The notes below the pieces were generated by a model. That model ran no database searches. It saw only the letters and a list, made by a program, of their open reading frames with translations, and was not told the origin of the DNA. Source: Candidatus Methylomirabilota bacterium (lineage in GTDB: Bacteria; Methylomirabilota; Methylomirabilia; Rokubacteriales; CSP1-6). From it: 64,000 bases of DNA. A program made the position numbers and the translations under genes. Shown here piece after piece: positions 58,311 through 64,000 of this stretch (its first letter is position 1; each line of letters starts with the position of its first letter). The DNA lies in the NCBI GenBank assembly GCA_035709005.1, contig DASTFB010000055.1, positions 1 through 64,000 on the forward strand, given 5' to 3'.

Positions 58311-60091
58311 CGGAGTTCCTGGCCGAGCCACGCCGGCTGCACGCGCTCGCCTTCTGGTTCGGCGACCGGTTCATACCTGACTACGAATACGCCATCGCAG
58401 GCACGCCGTGCGAGCCGGTCATCGACCAGAGACGGCTGCTGCACATCCCGGACAACGTCGTCGACCTGTTTCCGCGTGATCCCGATCTTCGGGAGTTCCG
58501 CGCCGTCAGCTACCTCGGCACGCCGCTTCTCGACGGTGACGGCACGATCCTGGGGCACCTGGCAGCCATCGACACGCGGCCCACGCCGCCCGACGACCAG
58601 ATCGAAGCGGTGTTCCGGATCTTCGCGGCCCGGGCCACGGCCGAGCTGCAGCGGCTCCGGGCGGAATCACGGATCCGCGAACGGGAGGAGCAGCTGTCGC
58701 GCCTTCTCGACAGCGCTATGGATGCTGTCATCGAGCTGGACGGTCAGTTTCGTGTCACCAGCGTGAACCCGTCCGCCGTGACGGTGTTCGGGGCCGGGCC
58801 CGCCGAGCTCGGGGGCCGCGACTTTCGCACGCTGCTGGCCCCGGAAAGCCGTGACAAGCTCCAGCGCCTCACCGGCGAGCTCCGCCAGCAACCGGCGGGA
58901 CGGCAGTATGTGTGGGTCTCGGGGGGCCTGCAAGCAATGCGGGCGGATGGAAGAGAGTTCCCGGCGGAGGCGAGCCTGTCGCGGTTCGACGTGCGCGGTC
59001 GAGAGCGGTTCGCCATCATCCTCCGCAACGTTCACGACCAGCTCGTCGCCGAGCAGCGCATCGAGTCGCTGGTGAGCGAGTCGACGTATCTGAAGGAAGA
59101 GATCGAGCAACTGCACGACTTCCGCGAGATCCTCGGCCAGAGCCCGGCGATCACCGAGCTGCGTCGCAGCATCCGGCAGGTGGCCGCCACGACGGCGACC
59201 GTGCTCATCACCGGGGAGACAGGCACCGGCAAGGAACTGGTGGCTCGCGCCCTGCACGCGGCCAGCGGGCGGGCCAGCCGGCCGCTCATCAAGGTGAACT
59301 GCGCCGCCGTACCACCGGCGTTGATGGAGAGCGAGTTCTTCGGTCACGAGAAGGGCGCCTTCACCGGCGCCACTCAGCGGCGTCTCGGCCGCTTCATGCT
59401 GGCCGACCAGGGGACTATCTTCCTGGACGAAATCGGCGAGCTGCCACTGGAGCTGCAGCCGAAGCTGCTCCGCGTGCTGCAGGAAGGCGAGTTCGAGGTG
59501 GTCGGCAGCTCGCAGACCCGGAAGGTCGACGTCAGGGTGATCGCCGCCACGAACCGCAATCTGGAGGAGGCGATCCGGGCAGGGCGGTTCCGTGAAGACC
59601 TGTACTACCGGCTCAACGTCTTTCCGATCATCGTGCCCTCGCTGCGGCAACGGCGAGAAGACATCCTGCTGCTCGCCACCGAGTACGCCCGGCGATACGG
59701 TCAGAAGATCGGCCGGCCGGTGCAGCCTCTGTCTCCGGAGGCTGTCCGGCGACTGACGAGTTGCGGCTGGCCGGGGAACGTCCGGGAGCTCCAGAACGTC
59801 ATCGAGCGCGCGGTCATCACCGCCCGTGACGGTGTGCTGACCTTCGACGCGATCCTGCCCCCGGCGGCGGACGAGGTCCCGCCAAGGCCCCGCGAGTCCT
59901 CCCCGGACGCAGCGACAGTCCGCACGGCCGACGAGCTACGCCATCTCGAGCGAGAGAACATCCTCCGCGCGCTCGAGGCCACGGGATGGCGGGTGGCCGG
60001 GCCGACGGGCGCGGCCCAACGCCTGGGGCTCCCCTCGTCGACGCTTGCTTCCCGCATGAAGGCCCTGGGCATCCGTCGGCCCCGCGCGTAG
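58175..60091 (+). CDS. Sigma-54-dependent transcriptional activator (GAF-PAS-AAA+-HTH)
   Basis: 638 residues. Order: GAF domain (about 15-165), PAS domain (about 172-295, with SAMDAVIELDGQFRVTSVNP), a short coiled-coil linker (295-318), AAA+ domain (319-545) and a Fis-type helix-turn-helix (about 605-636, GAAQRLGLPSSTLASRMKAL). Walker A is GETGTGKE (347-354), the sigma-54-contacting loop GAFTGA is at 394-399, and Walker B is TIFLDE. There is no response-regulator receiver domain, so activity is probably set by a small ligand or redox cue at GAF/PAS. AAAGGGA lies about 11 bases before the ATG. Its likely targets are the sigma-54 promoters at 57805 and 60192, both preceded by related sites. It is the only DNA-binding regulator recognised in the window. 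Confidence 0.95.
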   Translation: MGQPLDQASVIRTILEGTASAVGQEFFEALVKNVARALGVAGAWVTEFLAEPRRLHALAFWFGDRFIPDYEYAIAGTPCEPVIDQRRLLHIPDNVVDLFPRDPDLREFRAVSYLGTPLLDGDGTILGHLAAIDTRPTPPDDQIEAVFRIFAARATAELQRLRAESRIREREEQLSRLLDSAMDAVIELDGQFRVTSVNPSAVTVFGAGPAELGGRDFRTLLAPESRDKLQRLTGELRQQPAGRQYVWVSGGLQAMRADGREFPAEASLSRFDVRGRERFAIILRNVHDQLVAEQRIESLVSESTYLKEEIEQLHDFREILGQSPAITELRRSIRQVAATTATVLITGETGTGKELVARALHAASGRASRPLIKVNCAAVPPALMESEFFGHEKGAFTGATQRRLGRFMLADQGTIFLDEIGELPLELQPKLLRVLQEGEFEVVGSSQTRKVDVRVIAATNRNLEEAIRAGRFREDLYYRLNVFPIIVPSLRQRREDILLLATEYARRYGQKIGRPVQPLSPEAVRRLTSCGWPGNVRELQNVIERAVITARDGVLTFDAILPPAADEVPPRPRESSPDAATVRTADELRHLERENILRALEATGWRVAGPTGAAQRLGLPSSTLASRMKALGIRRPRA

Positions 60092-60094
60092 CCG

Positions 60095-60147
60095 TCGCGA
60101 GATTCCGTCGAAACGAGGCGCGAGATCTCGCGAGCGCCGCGAGACGC
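60095..60147. promoter_or_regulatory. Cluster of activator-like sites upstream of osmC (UAS C, D, E)
   Basis: C: TCGCGAGATTCC (60095-60106), reverse orientation, 10 of 12 matches to GAGATCTCGCGA. D: 14-base perfect palindrome CGCGAGATCTCGCG (60119-60132) containing the exact 12-mer at 60122-60133. E: CCGCGAGACGC (60137-60147), a reverse half site sharing TCTCGCG in part. They lie about 75-120 bases upstream of the predicted osmC start site. Confidence 0.6.
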
Positions 60148-60191
60148 TGCTGGAGTCGACCGCGCGTGCTCTTTCGCCGCCGCTACTTACG

Positions 60192-60207
60192 CGGCACGTC
60201 AGTTTCG
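60192..60207 (+). promoter_or_regulatory. Degenerate sigma-54 (-24/-12) promoter for osmC
   Basis: CGGCACGTCAGTTTCG: -24 GG at 60193-60194, and TTTC at the -12 box where TTGC is expected, so the G of the -12 GC is lost. The GGCACGTC core is shared with the promoter at 57805. Leader to ATG 60276 would be about 58 bases. Confidence 0.45.
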
Positions 60208-60275
60208 GCATCGCCGATGCACTTCCAGTCGCCGTGCGAACCGCCCCACGAGGGCAAACCACAGGAGGAACGGTC

Positions 60276-60863
60276 ATGACGACGGCGACGACGACGCAGC
60301 GGACGGTCAACGGGCTCGACACCAGGCAACTCGTCGACACGGTGAACGCAATCAAGACCCAGCCGGCCCTGGCGCGGTTCCAGTTCCGCAACCGGAACCG
60401 CTGGGTCGACGGCGGCGAGAACCACTCGACGATTCGGGACTTCTACGGCGCCGGGCGCGAAGACGACTCGCGACAGGCGTCGTTCGAGTTCGTCAACGGC
60501 GAGCCCCCGGTGCTGCTCGGCCACAACGAGGGCGCCAACCCGGTCGAGTTTCTCTTGCACGCCCTGGCCGGCTGTGTGACGACGACCTTCGTGCTCCACG
60601 CCACGGCCCGCGGCATCCGCATCGAATCCATCTCCACGGAGATGGAAGGGGACATCGATCTGCGGGGACTGCTCGGACTCGACGACTCGGTGTTCCCGGG
60701 CTACGAGCAGATCCGGGTGAAGATGGACATCCAGGCCGACTGCACAGACGAAGAGCTGGAGGATCTGCTCGCCTATACCGAGAAGCACTCCCCCGTCTGC
60801 AACTCGGTGTGCCGCCCGGTGCCCGTGGTCATCGAGCGGGTCGCCCGCGCCAACGGCAGTTGA
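60276..60863 (+). CDS. OsmC family protein
   Basis: 195 residues from ATG 60276 with AGGAGG 8 bases upstream; an earlier in-frame start at 60234 lacks one. The two redox cysteines are in FLLHALAGCVTTTFVLHATA and HSPVCNSVCRPVPV, with an additional Cys between the usual positions of the second motif. OsmC/Ohr proteins reduce organic hydroperoxides in the cytoplasm; some distant members act on other thiol substrates. It directly follows the sigma-54 activator and the UAS cluster, so it is the most likely target gene, perhaps linking the regulator to oxidative stress. Confidence 0.9.
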   Translation: MTTATTTQRTVNGLDTRQLVDTVNAIKTQPALARFQFRNRNRWVDGGENHSTIRDFYGAGREDDSRQASFEFVNGEPPVLLGHNEGANPVEFLLHALAGCVTTTFVLHATARGIRIESISTEMEGDIDLRGLLGLDDSVFPGYEQIRVKMDIQADCTDEELEDLLAYTEKHSPVCNSVCRPVPVVIERVARANGS

Positions 60864-60888
60864 GCGGCACGCCTCCCACTGCGACGGA

Positions 60889-60918
60889 TCCCCGGCGCCC
60901 CGACAGGGGCCCCGGGGA
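60889..60918. terminator. Hairpin between convergent osmC and MetE-like genes
   Basis: TCCCCGGCGCCCC (60889-60901), loop GACA, GGGGCCCCGGGGA (60906-60918), one C-C mismatch in a 13-position stem. No T tract. Confidence 0.5.
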
Positions 60919-60971
60919 CCGGTCGCGTCGTGACTCAGCCGGCTGGTTCCGCGGAGCCGGCGCCCCGCTGG

Positions 60972-62111
60972 TCAGCGCCAGAGCTTCCGGGAGGCCAGCC
61001 GCGCGCCCTCGGCCATGGCGCGGAACTTGGCCCAGGCGATCTCGGGCTCGACCTGGTTGACCGTGCGCGCGAAGGTGGCGAAGCCGCAGTCGGTGCCGGC
61101 GATGACCCGCTCGCGGCCCACCACCTCGGCGTAGCGGACCAGGCGCTGGGCCACCAGCTCGGGGTGCTCGATGAAGTTGGTCGTCGAGTCGAGCACGCCG
61201 GGGATGATCAGCTTGTCGTCGGGCAGCCGGATCTCCCGGAACACGACCCACTCGTGCTCGTGCCGGGGGTTGGCCCCCTCGAAGGACAGGGCCTGGGGTC
61301 GGGCCTTGAGCACCACGCCGAGGATCTCCCTGAGGGGGATGTCGCGGTGATGAGGACCCTCGTAGTTGCCCCAGCAGAGGTGCAGGCGGAGCCGGTCGGG
61401 CGGGATGTCGCGCAGGGCATGATTGAGGGCCTCGACGTTGGCCGCGGCGATCTTGACGAACTCGGCGTTGCTGAGCTCGGCAAAGGCCAGGTGTCGGCCC
61501 ATGGCCAGGTCGGGACAGTCCACCTGGAGCACGAAGCCGGCCCGGTAGATGGCGTCGTACTCCTCCTTCATGATGTCGACCAGCCGGGCCAGGTACGCCT
61601 CGCGGGTCGGGTAGTGCTCGTTCTTGAGGAAATGGGCGATCACCCCGGGGGACGCGGCCGTCATGAAGGTCTCGGTCGGCGGCGTTTCCTTGACCGCCGC
61701 CTTCAGATTCTCGATGTCCTTCTGCACGGCCGTGCGGTCCTTCCAGTCGATCGCCCCGTTGCACGTCGGCCGGGAGATCGGGGAGGGACGCTCGCCGCGG
61801 GCGGCCGCTTCAGGGAAATCCGCCCAGTCGGCGCGGCGGGGAACCGCGCTCTTGCCCCCGAACCCGGTGAGACGGTGGCGCACGTAGGTCGAGTAGCCGA
61901 CCTTGCCCTGCTCGCCGTCGTTGACGATGTCCACGCCGGCCTCCACCTGCATCCGCACGACCTCGGCCACCGCCTGCCGCACGCGGGCCTCGAACGCGCG
62001 GGGGTCGGGCTCGGTGCCGGCATCGAGCTTCTCCAGCAGGGACGCGAGGTCGGGGGGACGGGGCAAACTGCCCGTGTGCGTGGTGAGGATGCGCTCGGTG
62101 CTGCGCTTCAT
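60972..62111 (-). CDS. Cobalamin-independent methionine synthase C-terminal-type (MetE_C/YxjG-like) protein
   Basis: 379 residues, only the catalytic barrel of MetE without the N-terminal half. N-terminal ILTTHTGSLPRPPDLASLLE is typical. Probable zinc ligands follow the MetE order: His and Cys in LHLCWGNYEG, Glu in LSFEGANPRHEHE and Cys in VIAGTDCGFATF. Such short proteins can methylate homocysteine with alternative methyl donors, or act as methyltransferases in catabolism of methylated compounds. ATG 62111 with AAGG 11 bases upstream; divergent from the LVIVD-repeat protein. Confidence 0.9.
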   Translation of the reverse strand: MKRSTERILTTHTGSLPRPPDLASLLEKLDAGTEPDPRAFEARVRQAVAEVVRMQVEAGVDIVNDGEQGKVGYSTYVRHRLTGFGGKSAVPRRADWADFPEAAARGERPSPISRPTCNGAIDWKDRTAVQKDIENLKAAVKETPPTETFMTAASPGVIAHFLKNEHYPTREAYLARLVDIMKEEYDAIYRAGFVLQVDCPDLAMGRHLAFAELSNAEFVKIAAANVEALNHALRDIPPDRLRLHLCWGNYEGPHHRDIPLREILGVVLKARPQALSFEGANPRHEHEWVVFREIRLPDDKLIIPGVLDSTTNFIEHPELVAQRLVRYAEVVGRERVIAGTDCGFATFARTVNQVEPEIAWAKFRAMAEGARLASRKLWR

Positions 62112-62118
62112 GGCCGCG

Positions 62119-62148
62119 TTGCCTTGCTCATCATGGGCGGAGTATAAG
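62119..62148 (+). promoter_or_regulatory. Sigma-70-like promoter for the LVIVD-repeat gene
   Basis: TTGCCT (62119-62124), 18-base spacer, TATAAG (62143-62148). On the minus strand the overlapping TATACT (62146-62141) is a possible -10 for the MetE-like gene. Confidence 0.5.
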
Positions 62149-62176
62149 CCGAGTAGACGCCCGAAGGGAGACGCGC

Positions 62177-63670
62177 ATGATCCGGCCTGCCCGCGTGCCG
62201 CTGCTGCTCCTCGGCCTCCTGCTCGCCCCGCTCGCGACCAGGCCGGCCTCGTCGCAGGCCCCGGCCCGCGGGCACGGCGCTCAGGCCCACGACATGGAGC
62301 TGGTCGGCCACCACGACCTGCACGGCCGCTCCGCCTATCAGCCGCTGCCGCACCCGCAGGGTAGCCGCTTCATCCTCTACGTCGGCCATCACGGCGGCCG
62401 GGCCCGGAACCCGCTGACCGGACGGGACGAGGACAACGGCACGTCGATCCTGGACGTGACCGACCCCGCCCGCCCGCGCTACCTCGCCCACATCCCGAGC
62501 GTGCCCGGCCCGCGGGGCGGCGCCCAGATGGTGCGCGTGTGCGAGGGCGGCCGGCTCCCGAAGGGCACGCCGGGCAAGACGTACCTGCTGCGCACGGCCG
62601 GCAATGCGGGAGCGGACTCGGGCCACGAAGTCTGGGACGTGTCCGATCCAGCCGCGCCCCAGAAGCTGACCACGGTCGTCTCCGGGCTCACCTCCACCCA
62701 CAAGAGCTGGTGGGAGTGCGACACGGGCATCGCGTACCTGATCTCCGGGGACCTCGCCCGGCAGAATCCTCGCCAGCCCGGTCGATCGGGCTGGCGCACG
62801 TGGCGGATGACCAAGATCTACGATCTGAGCGATCCAGCCAAGCCGGTGTTCGTCCGGGACTTCGGCCTGGCCGGTCAGGAGCCCGGCTCCACCGGCCCCA
62901 TTCCCGTCGCCCACGGCGCCCACGGCCCGATCCGGCTCGGCAATCGCGTGTACTTCGCCCACGGCACCAGCGCCGAAGGGATGCTGCAGATCGTCGATCG
63001 CGACAAGCTCCTCACCGGCCCCCGGGAGCCGACGGCGGCCAACCTCGATTACCCGGAGATCAGCCGGCTGCACCTGTCCCCGGGCTGGGGCGGGCACACC
63101 ACCTTTCCCGTCCTCGGCGTGAAAATTGCCGACTGGGCGGCCAACGCGAAAGGGCGCATCCGCGACTTCGTCGTGCTCGTGTCCGAGGCGACCTCCTACG
63201 AGTGCCGGGAGGTGCGGCACCTGACCTTCTTCGTCGACATCACCGACGAAACCCGGCCGCAGGTGGTGTCGACCTTCCAGGTACCGGAAGCCATGGGGGA
63301 ATTCTGTCGGCGGGGCGGACGCTTCGGTCCCCACTCGAGCAACGAGTCGTTCGCCTCGATCTTCTACCGCAAGCTCGTCTTCCTGGCCTACTTCAACGCG
63401 GGCGTCCGCGCCGTCGACATGCGCGATCCCTTCCGTCCCCGGGAGGCGGCCTTCTACATTCCGGCCACGACCAACCACACGGCCGAGAGCTGCGTGCCGA
63501 CGGAGGCCGGGCGGCGCTGCAAGGTCGCCATCCAGACCAACAACGTCGAGGTCGACGACCGCGGCTTCATCTACCTGGCCGACCGGGCCAACACCGGGCT
63601 GCACATCGTGCGGCTCACCGGCGAGGCCCGGCAGATCATTGAGAATCCCGAGTCCTCGTCAGGACGCTGA
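62177..63670 (+). CDS. Secreted LVIVD-repeat (beta-propeller-like) protein
   Basis: 497 residues. A Sec signal peptide (VPLLLLGLLLAPLA) ends near PASSQA. At least five repeats of the form D-(V/I/L/M)-(T/S/R)-D-P-x-x-P are visible: DVTDPARPRYL, DVSDPAAPQKL, DLSDPAKPVFV, DITDETRPQVV and DMRDPFRPREA, which suggests a propeller. Cysteines in MVRVCEGG, WWECDTG, SYECREVRH, GEFCRRGG and ESCVPTEAGRRC may form disulfides. Function unknown; such proteins are periplasmic or cell-surface. GAAGGGAG precedes the ATG. The last 12 bases overlap the convergent amidohydrolase gene. Confidence 0.85.
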   Translation: MIRPARVPLLLLGLLLAPLATRPASSQAPARGHGAQAHDMELVGHHDLHGRSAYQPLPHPQGSRFILYVGHHGGRARNPLTGRDEDNGTSILDVTDPARPRYLAHIPSVPGPRGGAQMVRVCEGGRLPKGTPGKTYLLRTAGNAGADSGHEVWDVSDPAAPQKLTTVVSGLTSTHKSWWECDTGIAYLISGDLARQNPRQPGRSGWRTWRMTKIYDLSDPAKPVFVRDFGLAGQEPGSTGPIPVAHGAHGPIRLGNRVYFAHGTSAEGMLQIVDRDKLLTGPREPTAANLDYPEISRLHLSPGWGGHTTFPVLGVKIADWAANAKGRIRDFVVLVSEATSYECREVRHLTFFVDITDETRPQVVSTFQVPEAMGEFCRRGGRFGPHSSNESFASIFYRKLVFLAYFNAGVRAVDMRDPFRPREAAFYIPATTNHTAESCVPTEAGRRCKVAIQTNNVEVDDRGFIYLADRANTGLHIVRLTGEARQIIENPESSSGR

Positions 63671-64000
63671 CGGCGCTCCGGCCAGCACCTTGCGCCCCAT
63701 GGGCGTGGCCTCGAGACGGAAGAACCTCAGCATGTTCCCGGCGGCGATCTGAAAGGCCTCTCGAGCCGGGACGCCCGCGAAGAGTCGCTCGGCAAAGGGG
63801 CGGGTGTTCGGCCAGTCGCACTCGATGTGCGGGAAGTCGGTGGCGAACATGATCCGCTCGACCCCCATGTGGTGCCGGAGCTCGACGGCCACCCGTTCCA
63901 CGTGCTGCACGCTGAACAGGATGTGCTGCCGGACGTAGTCGCTGGGGCGCTGCTTGAGCGGCTTGACGTGTAGCAGCCGCTCCGCCCAGTGGCGGTGGCG
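63659..64000 (-). CDS. Amidohydrolase 2 family protein, C-terminal part only (5' end beyond window)
   Basis: About 113 residues visible. The segment MGVERIMFATDFPHIECDWP contains the metal-binding Asp of the amidohydrolase 2 family, followed by AFQIAAGNMLRFFRLEATPM, the usual C-terminal helix. It is related in type to the gene at 3768. The reading frame is open at 64000. Confidence 0.87.
   Translation of the reverse strand, partial: RHRHWAERLLHVKPLKQRPSDYVRQHILFSVQHVERVAVELRHHMGVERIMFATDFPHIECDWPNTRPFAERLFAGVPAREAFQIAAGNMLRFFRLEATPMGRKVLAGAPSAS

Noticed and set aside
60154-60169. TGGAGTCGACCGCGCG as an alternative sigma-54 promoter for osmC
   Set aside because: It has GG-N10-GC spacing but lacks the CAC and TT of the consensus; the element at 60192 matches better and shares a core with 57805.

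Overview
The window is 64 kb of very GC-rich bacterial chromosome, packed with genes on both strands and rich in catabolic and uptake functions. Gene content (four xanthine-dehydrogenase-family large subunits, CaiB, MmgE/PrpD, amidohydrolase 2, DUF169 and LLM-flavin proteins, several ABC/TRAP importers) resembles what I associate with Candidatus Rokubacteria/Methylomirabilota or a soil proteobacterium. That placement is inference; no rRNA, tRNA or marker gene is present to settle it.

Layout. 1-3661 (minus): CoA-transferase, gentisate-dioxygenase-like cupin, MmgE/PrpD. 3768-7281 (plus): amidohydrolase and two acyl-CoA dehydrogenases. 7340-13955: molybdenum hydroxylase, alpha/beta hydrolase, then a minus operon of hot-dog thioesterase, metallo-beta-lactamase fold protein and Rieske oxygenase. 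14071-18508 (plus): DUF169, HpaB-type monooxygenase, enamidase-like amidohydrolase, VOC dioxygenase. 18510-23374 (minus): methyltransferase, CUT1 sugar importer (no ATPase), quinone oxidoreductase. 23463-33698: molybdenum hydroxylase; a minus operon of cupin and peptide-type ABC importer; molybdenum hydroxylase with amidase. 33809-36844: tripartite TRAP transporter. 37009-40683 (plus): SDR-like protein, fourth molybdenum hydroxylase, cNMP-binding protein. 40688-49433 (minus): eight overlapping genes running DUF4129, small membrane protein, MoxR, DUF58, membrane protein, M20 peptidase, polysaccharide deacetylase, DMSO-reductase-family enzyme. 49556-51699: unknown 520-residue protein and a methylguanine methyltransferase. 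51959-55595 (plus): second peptide-type importer. 55617-57550 (minus): LLM flavin oxidoreductase and hydrolase. 57582-60863 (plus): gene remnant, small membrane ORF, sigma-54 activator, OsmC protein. 60972-64000: MetE-C-like protein, secreted LVIVD-repeat protein, partial amidohydrolase.

How it works together. Most genes fit import of organic acids, sugars, peptides or aromatics (TRAP and ABC systems) followed by oxidation, ring cleavage, hydrolysis and CoA-linked breakdown. The only recognisable DNA-binding regulator is the sigma-54 activator at 58175. Copies of a GAGATCTCGCGA motif and sigma-54-type -24/-12 elements lie on both sides of it, which suggests a small self-contained circuit controlling a membrane ORF and OsmC. 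Several other genes have sigma-70-like promoters only 7-9 bases before the start codon and no Shine-Dalgarno sequence, so they are probably translated from leaderless mRNA.

Intergenic stretches: the longest without an intact gene is 57551-57893, which holds a gene remnant and the first sigma-54 control region; all others are under 300 bases. No CRISPR array, insertion sequence, tRNA or rRNA was seen.
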